Below are positions 1 to 5,373 of a stretch of DNA of 5,373 nucleotides, piece after piece (position 1 is the first letter of the stretch; every line of letters begins with the position of its first letter). Location: positions 1 to 5,373 of the forward strand of contig JARBTY010000208.1 in assembly GCA_029239935.1 (NCBI GenBank), read 5' to 3'. The position numbers and the translations under genes were made by a program. The notes below the pieces were generated by a model. It worked only from the letters and a program-made list of their open reading frames with translations. It was not told the origin of the DNA and searched no databases. This DNA is from Clostridia bacterium (lineage in GTDB: Bacteria > Bacillota_A > Clostridia > Lachnospirales > Cellulosilyticaceae).

Positions 1-596
1 ACTATAAAGTGAGTTGGCGATCCCTGATAGCTTCTAATAAAACCGCCATTTGTCAGGCTATAGCGCTCTATCCCTTTATGATCTGCTATTATCATATCCC
101 CATCATCCAATACCGTGACACTATTAGGTATTTTATATAACCTCTCGCCTTGCCAGTTAACCTTGATGATTTTGAGTTCATCCCCTTCTATCTTGGCAAC
201 AAAAGTCCTGTTGTCTTCACCATCTTTTCCCCCATACAAAATGTATAAGTTTCCATTCTTATCGTTAGTTATATATTGGACGCTATACATCTCTATCTTA
301 TTAAACGCCTCCACCCACTCACTCTGTTTAATATGCCACTGTCCTAAATCGTCTTGTTCATATACTTTAAATGCATTATCATATGCATAAAACTGCAGTT
401 TTCCCTCTTTTGTTTTTAACAAGGCCAAAGGATTAACCTCGGCAGTATTTAAATCTTCTATTGTCAAATCTTCTTCTATATAACGCCCCATAGGGATTTC
501 TTTATTCACTGCTACCTCATTCGCACTGCACCCTCCGGCAATCAGACTACATAGGGTCATAATCCCTATAAGCGCTTTTTTTATCTCTTTTTTCAT
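1..596 (-). CDS. Secreted lipoprotein with beta-propeller-like repeats, C-terminus cut by window edge
   Basis: The first 199 residues are visible and the frame is open to the left edge. The N-terminus is a lipoprotein signal: a basic start (MKKEIKK), a hydrophobic stretch at about 8-22, and a lipobox-like LIAGGC with the acylated cysteine at 23. Alanine at -3 is slightly unusual. The mature part should be anchored on the outer face of the membrane. Three segments of about 45 residues share a pattern of hydrophobic strand, acidic/Asn-Gly turn, and aromatic strand: about 55-80 (KTKEGKLQFYAY), 104-136 (NDKNGNLYILYGG) and 159-180 (LDDGDMIIADHKGIERYSL). This resembles blades of a WD40/NHL/PQQ-like propeller; that is a fold inference by eye. 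The start is supported by GAGAGG at 606-611, 9 bases upstream. The gene lies 20 bp after the MacB-like gene, as the last visible gene of the operon. It may be a sensor or binding lipoprotein, or the N-terminal part of a longer solute-binding protein serving the two permeases. The family is not recognised. Confidence 0.8.
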   Translation of the reverse strand, partial: MKKEIKKALIGIMTLCSLIAGGCSANEVAVNKEIPMGRYIEEDLTIEDLNTAEVNPLALLKTKEGKLQFYAYDNAFKVYEQDDLGQWHIKQSEWVEAFNKIEMYSVQYITNDKNGNLYILYGGKDGEDNRTFVAKIEGDELKIIKVNWQGERLYKIPNSVTVLDDGDMIIADHKGIERYSLTNGGFIRSYQGSPTHFI

Positions 597-616
597 CTCA
601 CTTATCCTCTCAAAAA

Positions 617-1669
617 TTATTTGTATAGAGACTTTATTTTAAAGTAACAGATAACCTGCCCTATATTCAATAGCCACAGAAGGTGACCTATATATCTATA
701 AATTTTTTGATAGTGTGACAGATTCAGTTCAAGAAAATAATAATAGATCACATGGCGTTCTCTTAAATGTTTTATGTAAAAGCTTATATCAAAAATATTA
801 TACGGTGGTAAGGCCTCTCGTGAAATATATATAGGTTTAATTCCCATGCGCATCATTAAATAGCCTCCTATCCCGCAAATGCTCATAAGAATTATTTTAT
901 GTTTTAAACTGATACCTTTTTCTTTTACAACACTAAAAATGACTTTACTTATATAAATAGTAAGAAAAAGTGCCAGTATGCTTATAGGCAGCTGCTTAAG
1001 ACTTTTTAGCCTCTTGGCCGCATCCCCAGCGTGGTATATAAAGCTATTCTCTGAATCTATCTGCGCTTCTTTGAGCTGCCATGTGAGACTACTCCCCGCT
1101 TGATCTTGTACTTCAATAAGGAGCACCTCTACCATTGGCCGCTTGGCTGCTTGGCTTGTAATAGGAAAGTACACCCTTTCTCTGCCATCGTCTAAAAAAA
1201 TATGCCATAAATCTTGAAACTTTTTATACACACCAATTACTTGATACTTCGCATCTCCTATGTCGCAGCTATTACCAGTGGCTTTCTCTGAACCAAATAG
1301 CTTTATAGCCAGCTGGTCACTGATTACAACTACATTTCTCCCCTCCTTTACAGCCTGTTCTCCATAAAAAGCACCATTCATCAACCTCACATTTTCCACG
1401 TCTTTGTAATAATGATTTGTTCCTATTCCAAGTATATCTGTTTTTACTTTGCCTTCTATCTGATAGTCACTTTTATTGTAAATTGCGGGCTGTAGCTCTT
1501 TATAGATACCGCTTGATTGAAATATTGCAAAGTCCAGCGCCGTTTCAACTTTCATTTTTACTTCGACCCTTCCTTCACCATATTCTTGTAAAAACGCTGT
1601 TGTTATCAAGGCTTTTAGCATTTGAGCTAAAATAAAAAGACCTAAATAAATCCATAAGTTTCTTTTCAT
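617..1669 (-). CDS. MacB/FtsX-like ABC permease-type membrane protein with extracytoplasmic core domain
   Basis: This is a 350-residue membrane protein. Its order matches MacB-class (type VII) permeases: one N-terminal membrane segment (about 5-25), a large extracytoplasmic domain (about 30-225), then hydrophobic segments at about 228-248, 258-278 and 325-344. The outer domain carries the most recognisable part, about 98-148: a NGAFYGEQ segment, then NVVVISDQLAIKLFG, then a small strand pair ending YQVIGVYK. This is typical of the MacB periplasmic core domain. The C-terminal half is odd. The loop between the second and third segments is only about 10 residues and basic, while about 46 residues separate the third and fourth, so the usual FtsX coupling loop is not evident. 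The ATG overlaps the adaptor's TGA by one base (TGATG), with GGAGG at 1676-1680 six bases upstream, so translation is probably coupled. No ATPase follows in the window. It likely works with the adaptor in export or in mechanical signalling across the membrane; the substrate is unknown. Confidence 0.75.
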   Translation of the reverse strand: MKRNLWIYLGLFILAQMLKALITTAFLQEYGEGRVEVKMKVETALDFAIFQSSGIYKELQPAIYNKSDYQIEGKVKTDILGIGTNHYYKDVENVRLMNGAFYGEQAVKEGRNVVVISDQLAIKLFGSEKATGNSCDIGDAKYQVIGVYKKFQDLWHIFLDDGRERVYFPITSQAAKRPMVEVLLIEVQDQAGSSLTWQLKEAQIDSENSFIYHAGDAAKRLKSLKQLPISILALFLTIYISKVIFSVVKEKGISLKHKIILMSICGIGGYLMMRMGIKPIYISREALPPYNIFDISFYIKHLRERHVIYYYFLELNLSHYQKIYRYIGHLLWLLNIGQVICYFKIKSLYK

Positions 1670-3048
1670 CAGCTCCCTCCAGCCTCTAGTCCAATCTCTT
1701 GTCCATCTTTGAGCCCTCCCGTTAGGTATTTAATGACTAGGTCGTCTTTTTTAATCCCTCCCTGAACCGCTGAATGGTAATCCCCTTCATCTAAGATGAC
1801 GACCTCTGTCTTCCTTGCCTTATAGGTTTTTCCCCATGTTCCATTGTTTTCTTCAATAGTGTAAACATAACTTCTGCCAAACTCTGTATTGATCGCTGAA
1901 TTACTAACTATACACGGATAGGGTTCCGAGCTTTTTATGATTTCTACCTGTACTTTTTTATAGCTCTTATACTCTATTTTAAGCGCTGCTGACATTTCTT
2001 TATCAAGTTCCCCGATAATCATTACTTTCCCTGCATCTTCCCCTGCAATCTTTTTAATGACTTTTGCTTTTTTAGGGATTTGATTATAGAAATAGGTAAC
2101 TTCTTGAGCTATTTCTATATCTTCTGCCACATCTTCTGCTACTTCGAAGTGCAGATGGGAAGGAATCCCTTCTGGTATGAGAGCTGCCAAGGATTCACTC
2201 TTTTCTAACTGGGCACCCTCCCCTATATTGAGGGTATAAACATATCCCTGTATCGGGCTTCTTACTACTTGTCCCCCTTTGCTTTTTTGATTAAATGCTA
2301 TCTTTTTATTATTTAATGTTAACTCATCCTTTAAATTGGCTTCCTTAAGCATTATCTCATCTAGCTGGACCTCTAAGCCTTTGATTGTTTCATTATTTTT
2401 TTTTATTTGATTTTCATATAATTCTTTTTTTTTATTTTTGAGTATGTTAAGTTTCTCTTTTTCTCTTTGATAAAGCATTTCTTCTAAGAGTCCCTCACTA
2501 TAAAGTATTTCATTAACTTCAACAAGTTTAACTTGCTCATCTATTTGATGATTTAAATCCAAAAGTTCACTGGGTGGGGACTCTTCTAATTTTTCTGTCC
2601 TTTCTTTTTGCAAATCTTCTTCTATCTCCCCTCTCTTTTTCTGACTGTTTTGAATCGCTCTTAATAGCTCTTCTCTTTTTAAAACAAATTCCATCCTCTC
2701 CATTTCTTGGCTTTGTACGTCCCTATCATTTTCTTCCCCTTCAATCTTAAAGAGCTCTTCTCCTACTCTTACTTTACTTCCTTCTTCTATCTTCATATCA
2801 GCCGCCTTCCCAGCTATCTCTGATTTTAAAATAATTTTTTTATTTTTTATCAGACTGGTATCAAGACCTATTTTGCCTTCAACTATACGTTTTGTCTCTA
2901 CCCTGCCGTAAATAGGTTTTTGACCTGCTATAACCGGTAAAAGGAGTTCATTAATACTTCTTGAAATGATTACAAAGGCCAGCATCATACTCAAAAAAAT
3001 AATAATGACCTGAGTTATTCTTTTTTTCACCTGCTCAACTTTCTCCAT
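1669..3048 (-). CDS. HlyD/MacA-family membrane-fusion (adaptor) protein
   Basis: This is a 459-residue adaptor with the classic nested layout. A single N-terminal membrane anchor spans about 11-30. The first half of a lipoyl-like domain is at about 70-103 (SEIAGKAADMKIEEGSKVRVGEEL). A highly charged alpha-helical coiled-coil region runs about 112-255, broken near 155-163 by ESPPSE. The second lipoyl half is at about 260-292 (RSPIQGYVYTLNIGEGAQL). It is followed by a beta-barrel-like part and a C-terminal membrane-proximal part (about 380-452, with VSNSAI and KDDLVIKYLTGGLKDGQEI). Such proteins link an inner-membrane transporter to partners outside the membrane; in a single-membrane cell the hairpin would reach into the cell wall. 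AAGGAG at 3057-3062 lies 8 bases before the ATG and overlaps the upstream permease's TAA stop. The gene sits directly between the importer-type permeases and the MacB-like protein, so a MacA-MacB-like partnership with the latter is the simplest reading. Two A9 tracts lie in the coiled-coil coding region. The family call is firm; the transported substrate is unknown. Confidence 0.88.
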   Translation of the reverse strand: MEKVEQVKKRITQVIIIFLSMMLAFVIISRSINELLLPVIAGQKPIYGRVETKRIVEGKIGLDTSLIKNKKIILKSEIAGKAADMKIEEGSKVRVGEELFKIEGEENDRDVQSQEMERMEFVLKREELLRAIQNSQKKRGEIEEDLQKERTEKLEESPPSELLDLNHQIDEQVKLVEVNEILYSEGLLEEMLYQREKEKLNILKNKKKELYENQIKKNNETIKGLEVQLDEIMLKEANLKDELTLNNKKIAFNQKSKGGQVVRSPIQGYVYTLNIGEGAQLEKSESLAALIPEGIPSHLHFEVAEDVAEDIEIAQEVTYFYNQIPKKAKVIKKIAGEDAGKVMIIGELDKEMSAALKIEYKSYKKVQVEIIKSSEPYPCIVSNSAINTEFGRSYVYTIEENNGTWGKTYKARKTEVVILDEGDYHSAVQGGIKKDDLVIKYLTGGLKDGQEIGLEAGGS

Positions 3049-3060
3049 TTCACTTTCTCC

Positions 3061-3900
3061 TTACTTCAGACTTCTTACTTTTAGCTGATCTGTAAGATCA
3101 TTTCCAGCGTAAAGCATTAATAACATAGGTAAAATCATATATAATACACTGCATGCAAATCCAATACTTATGTTTTGACTTGTAATCGTTGATAAGTAGA
3201 CAGATAGAGGGTATTTCTCCTGCGAGGTTATAAAAACAAGAGGCTGCTCAATCATATTCCAGTAATCAATAAATAAAAGTACTGCTACAGACGTAATAAC
3301 CGGCTTGCATATGGGCCCTACAATATCTGTTATAATCCGCAGTTCACTTGCCCCTAAAATTCTAGCTTCTTCTATAAAAGCACCATCTATGCCTTCCATA
3401 AATTGCTTTAAAAAGAATATCCCAAAGGTCCCAAATATCCCTGGCAAAATAAGAGCAGCACCCTTATCCAGTAGTTTAAGCTTCTCAAGCACCATATAAT
3501 TGGGGACCAATGTAACTTGAAACGGCATCAGCATGACAATGATATAAATAAAAAAAAGTATTTCTGAGCCTGGAAACTTAACCTTACTTAGGCCATATGC
3601 TGCCACAATCCCTAAAAGCACTTGAAAGACCACAATGAAAGCTGTGATAAAAACAGAATTCCAAAACAAATAAAGAAACCCTGGTGTTCTAAAAAAAATA
3701 CGATAATATTGACCCAGATGGATACAAAAAGGCTTAATAAAAACTTTATCCCACACCGCTATATCATTATGATACACATTGATAATAATCTCTTCACTTT
3801 TTAGAGAATGGGAAAGCATATACCATATAGGAAATACTGTAAGTACCACAGCTATACCTAAAAATATCAATAAAACTATTTGCCTTATTTTTTTCATCAT
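3061..3900 (-). CDS. Carbohydrate-type ABC importer permease, MalG/UgpE class
   Basis: A 279-residue protein of normal length for this class, with about six membrane segments (roughly 7-28, 78-103, 113-135, 147-165, 197-220, 245-265). The N-terminus (LTVFPIWYMLSHSLKSEEII) and the late WNMIEQPLVFI segment are typical of the second permease in CUT1-type sugar uptake systems. The EAA loop that docks the ATPase is at about 177-200 and reads EEARILGASELRI...IVGPICKP. It keeps the central glycine and the prolines but departs from the usual EAAxIDGA...LP at several places. Two adjacent ATG codons (3900 and 3897) can start the protein. AGGAG at 3904-3908 is 3 bases from the first and 6 from the second, so the second (278 residues) is the better start. 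It should pair with the upstream permease to form the membrane channel. No ATPase is encoded here; in Firmicutes such importers often use a shared MsmX-type ATPase encoded elsewhere. The substrate could be a sugar, but the class also transports other compounds. Confidence 0.9.
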   Translation of the reverse strand: MMKKIRQIVLLIFLGIAVVLTVFPIWYMLSHSLKSEEIIINVYHNDIAVWDKVFIKPFCIHLGQYYRIFFRTPGFLYLFWNSVFITAFIVVFQVLLGIVAAYGLSKVKFPGSEILFFIYIIVMLMPFQVTLVPNYMVLEKLKLLDKGAALILPGIFGTFGIFFLKQFMEGIDGAFIEEARILGASELRIITDIVGPICKPVITSVAVLLFIDYWNMIEQPLVFITSQEKYPLSVYLSTITSQNISIGFACSVLYMILPMLLMLYAGNDLTDQLKVRSLK

Positions 3901-3903
3901 ACG

Positions 3904-3908
3904 CTCCT
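3904..3908 (-). promoter_or_regulatory. Ribosome binding site deciding the start of the MalG-type permease
   Basis: On the minus strand this reads AGGAG and shares bases with the TAG stop of the upstream permease (TAGGAG). The spacing is 3 bases to the ATG at 3900 and 6 bases to the ATG at 3897. The second methionine is therefore the more likely initiation codon. The overlap of stop codon and ribosome site suggests coupled translation of the two permeases, which are needed in equal amounts. Confidence 0.7.
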
Positions 3909-4767
3909 AAAAGTTTTGATCTATGTACTTTTGCTGTTTTTTAGATACGGTGAAAATAAAAAGAAAAATCATGCTATAAAGTATAAAGGCGGCAGCTGAT
4001 AACCTCTCATAATTTAATTTTAGAAAGTTATTATTCATAAAATGCTGCAGCAAATATAGATCTTTTTCTGGGTAATTCCCTTGTAACAAATAGACCTCTC
4101 TAAAAATCTTAAAGCAGTTCATAAGTGAAATCACCACAGAAAAAAAGAGGCTGGGCACAAGATAAGGTAATTTGACAAAAGCGGTTATGTTCAAAAAACC
4201 GGCTCCATCAAGCTTTGCTGCCTCTTCATACTCCTCGGGCATCATTAATAAGGCATTTACAATCAGTAGTGTACAGTAGCCCATATTCTTCCAAATAACC
4301 ATACAGATGATAATAATAGGTGCATACGCACCCTTTAACCAATCACCCTGAATGCCCGTTAATAAATGAATGATTCCCTTGTCTGCAAATAAATCCTGCC
4401 ATAACAGCATAAGAGAAGCTGAAGGAATGGCCATCGGAATGAGTAAAATACTTTGAACCCATTTAAGGGTTTTAATCTTCTTCTCCAGCAAAAATGCTGC
4501 CGCAAGGGAAAATAGCATCAGTAATGGCAGGGATATACCTATAATAGTACAGGTATTACGAAGTGCAAGCTTATAAATCTCATTTTGAAACAACTCTCTA
4601 AAATGCATCAGCCCTGCAAATTTCCGCTCTCCTATGCCTGAAGTAAAACAATATACAAAGCTGGCTGCAAAAGGAATAATATAGAAAACCATTACACCTA
4701 TAAAACTAGGTAAAACAAATAAAAAGCCCTGCCATTTTTTATATTTCCTGATTGTCATTTTTCTCAT
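3907..4767 (-). CDS. Carbohydrate-type ABC importer permease, MalF/UgpA class
   Basis: This is a 286-residue integral membrane protein with six predicted membrane segments (about 13-40, 70-93, 103-126, 148-175, 203-223, 255-275). The N-terminus (GFLFVLPSFIGVMVFYIIPF) is characteristic of the first permease of CUT1 sugar importers. The ATPase-docking EAA loop at 181-201 is canonical: EEAAKLDGAG followed by VKLP. It is the first gene of the leftward operon and lies 6 bp before its partner permease. The start is chosen at the ATG preceded by AGGG (4774-4777, 6 bases away); an internal ATG at residue 4 is possible but has no better ribosome site. A short upstream frame ends in an ATGA overlap with this start. 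A sugar or glycoside importer is the default reading, but the neighbouring adaptor and MacB-like genes make uptake of another envelope-active or signalling compound possible. No binding protein or ATPase is visible beside it. Confidence 0.9.
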   Translation of the reverse strand: MRKMTIRKYKKWQGFLFVLPSFIGVMVFYIIPFAASFVYCFTSGIGERKFAGLMHFRELFQNEIYKLALRNTCTIIGISLPLLMLFSLAAAFLLEKKIKTLKWVQSILLIPMAIPSASLMLLWQDLFADKGIIHLLTGIQGDWLKGAYAPIIIICMVIWKNMGYCTLLIVNALLMMPEEYEEAAKLDGAGFLNITAFVKLPYLVPSLFFSVVISLMNCFKIFREVYLLQGNYPEKDLYLLQHFMNNNFLKLNYERLSAAAFILYSMIFLFIFTVSKKQQKYIDQNF

Positions 4768-4799
4768 CGTTTTCCCTGCTCTATCCCCATAGATTTCAT
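4764..4799 (-). other. Possible 11-codon leader reading frame overlapping the operon's first start
   Basis: An ATG at 4799 opens a short frame, MKSMGIEQGKR, whose TGA stop overlaps the permease ATG as ATGA. It has no convincing ribosome site; only AGAG lies upstream. The permease ribosome site lies inside it. It could couple translation into the first gene, but a chance frame of this length is quite likely. Confidence 0.15.
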
Positions 4800-4816
4800 A
4801 TAACTGCTCTATGAGT

Positions 4817-4825
4817 AGATTAGCA
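4817..4825 (-). promoter_or_regulatory. Candidate activated promoter element of the operon (extended -10)
   Basis: On the minus strand this reads TGCTAATCT, a TGn extended -10 followed by TAATCT (3 of 6 matches to TATAAT). No good -35 sequence lies in front of it. Instead the CTCTAAA direct repeat ends exactly 10 bases upstream. That layout is like PhoB/PhoP-type promoters, where the bound response regulator replaces the -35. Transcription would start near 4810 and give a leader of about 40 bases. The individual match is weak; the geometry is the argument. Confidence 0.35.
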
Positions 4826-4832
4826 CCCCAAT

Positions 4833-4850
4833 CTCTAAATAACCTCTAAA
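4833..4850. promoter_or_regulatory. Candidate OmpR/PhoB-type response regulator binding site (7-4-7 direct repeat)
   Basis: CTCTAAA occurs at 4833-4839 and again at 4844-4850, separated by TAAC, so the units repeat every 11 bases. Known OmpR-family dimers (PhoB, PhoP) bind tandem direct repeats with this 11-bp period. The response regulator gene of that family begins 85 bases away, which makes it the natural candidate binder. The pair is flanked by a perfect 6-base inverted repeat, CAATCT (4829-4834) and AGATTG (4850-4855). Binding and its effect are inferred. Confidence 0.5.
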
Positions 4851-4874
4851 GATTGACTCATTATTTATTTTTTG

Positions 4875-4903
4875 ATTGTATGAATGATGTTTTTGTTGTA
4901 CAA
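4875..4903 (-). promoter_or_regulatory. Candidate sigma-A promoter for the leftward operon
   Basis: The minus strand shows TTGTAC (-35, 4898-4903), a 17-base spacer, and TACAAT (-10, 4875-4880, 5 of 6 matches). Transcription would start near 4868, giving a leader of about 100 bases that contains the CTCTAAA repeats near +18 to +36. A regulator bound there would hinder this transcript. It overlaps the rightward promoter almost completely. Confidence 0.45.
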
Positions 4904-4904
4904 T
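4876..4904 (+). promoter_or_regulatory. Candidate sigma-A promoter for the response regulator gene
   Basis: TTGTAT (-35, 4876-4881), a 17-base spacer and TACAAT (-10, 4899-4904, 5 of 6 matches) predict a start near 4911 and a short leader of about 25 bases. The CTCTAAA repeats would lie at about -61 to -78, a position compatible with activation from upstream. An alternative -35, TTGACT at 4853-4858, has only a poor -10 (TTGTAT) at 17-base spacing. Confidence 0.5.
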
Positions 4905-4935
4905 TCTTATTATTCTTTAAAAAAGGAGAACGTCC

Positions 4936-5373
4936 ATGAGAATTTTACTAATTGAAGATGATTACGAGCTTTGCGATGCCGTCAGTTTTCATCTGAAAAA
5001 GGCTGGTTATGAGATTGATTATTGTTGTGACGGTGAAGAAGGTCTTTATTTTGCAAAGCAACAGGCTTATGAAATGATTTTGTTAGATAGAATGCTGCCT
5101 TCACTAAACGGTATCAGCCTTCTTATGCAAATGCGTTCTCTTGGTGTGCATACCCCTGTCATTATGCTTACAGCCCTCAATGGCATTGGCGACAGGGTTG
5201 AAGGGTTAGATGCAGGCGCTGACGATTACCTGGTAAAACCCTTTGCTATGGAAGAGCTGCTGGCGCGTATCCGTGCCCTTAATCGTAGACCCTCTCAGCT
5301 TGAAAGTATTCATACCTTTTCTTATGGTGATCTTACACTGAACCTTATGGCGGCATCCTTATCCGGTCCCCTT
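4936..5373 (+). CDS. OmpR/PhoB-family response regulator, C-terminus cut by window edge
   Basis: The visible 146 residues hold a complete receiver domain (about 1-117) and the very start of a winged-helix DNA-binding domain (FSYGDLTLNLMAASLSG). Key receiver residues are present: the acidic pocket (D8, D9 in IEDD), the phosphate-accepting D51 in LLDRMLP, T79 in MLTA, and K101 in the DDYLVKPF motif. The receiver should be phosphorylated by a partner histidine kinase, probably encoded just to the right, and then bind direct repeats in promoters. The ATG at 4936 is supported by an excellent AAGGAG at 4923-4928, 7 bases upstream. The gene is transcribed away from the transporter operon across a 168-bp shared control region, the usual arrangement for a two-component system that regulates its neighbour. 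No residue needed for phosphorylation is missing. The exact subfamily cannot be set from the receiver alone. Confidence 0.95.
   Translation, partial: MRILLIEDDYELCDAVSFHLKKAGYEIDYCCDGEEGLYFAKQQAYEMILLDRMLPSLNGISLLMQMRSLGVHTPVIMLTALNGIGDRVEGLDAGADDYLVKPFAMEELLARIRALNRRPSQLESIHTFSYGDLTLNLMAASLSGPL

Noticed and set aside
115..390. Open frame of 91 codons on the plus strand
   Set aside because: It lies opposite the lipoprotein gene, which has a signal peptide, lipobox and ribosome site; the plus-strand product has no recognisable features and no convincing ribosome site.
597..616. Possible terminator between the MacB-like gene and the lipoprotein
   Set aside because: The 20-bp gap contains the lipoprotein ribosome site and no inverted repeat followed by a T run, so the operon appears to continue.
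1417..1635. Open frame of 72 codons on the plus strand
   Set aside because: It is antisense to the N-terminal half of the MacB-like gene. Its hydrophobic look is a by-product of the complementary strand's composition.
3305..3804. Two plus-strand open frames (3305-3499 and 3622-3804)
   Set aside because: Both are antisense to the MalG-type permease, which is a clear family member over its full length.
4872..4904. TTGATT (4872-4877) as -35 for the TACAAT at 4899
   Set aside because: The spacer would be 21 bases, too long for a sigma-A promoter; TTGTAT at 4876 gives 17.
1..5373. CRISPR array, tRNA, rRNA, insertion sequence or attachment site
   Set aside because: No spaced repeats, no tRNA-like folding segments, no transposase and no terminal inverted repeats were seen; nearly all of the window is accounted for by coding sequence.

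Overview
The window comes from a low-GC Firmicute, most likely a member of the Clostridia. The evidence is AT-rich coding sequence, strong AGGAG-type ribosome binding sites, lysine/isoleucine-rich proteins, and a lipoprotein and membrane-anchored adaptor of the type seen in single-membrane bacteria. I cannot name a genus from the sequence alone.

The layout is simple. One tightly packed leftward operon fills positions 4767 down to 1 and continues past the left edge. In transcription order it encodes: a MalF/UgpA-type ABC importer permease (4767-3907), its MalG/UgpE-type partner (3900-3061), a membrane-anchored HlyD/MacA-type adaptor with a long coiled coil (3048-1669), a MacB/FtsX-like membrane protein with an extracytoplasmic core domain (1669-617), and the first 199 residues of a secreted lipoprotein that looks like a beta-propeller (596-1, cut by the window). 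Gaps are 6, 12, -1 and 20 bp, so the five genes are very probably co-transcribed. Running rightward from 4936 is an OmpR-family response regulator, cut by the right edge after 146 residues.

The 168-bp divergent region (4768-4935) is rich in signals. Two candidate promoters face each other, each using the other's -35 region as its -10 region. A 7-4-7 direct repeat (CTCTAAA, 11-bp period) resembles an OmpR/PhoB-type binding site, and an extended -10-like sequence lies 10 bp from it on the operon side. Together these suggest that the response regulator controls the operon and perhaps itself.

The unusual point is the gene combination. Permeases of the sugar-uptake class are joined to an adaptor and a MacB-like protein of the efflux or envelope-stress class, under an adjacent two-component regulator. 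No ATPase and no recognisable solute-binding domain is visible. The inference is a composite envelope system whose remaining parts (ATPase, binding protein, histidine kinase) lie outside the window or are supplied in trans. The substrate cannot be read from the sequence.
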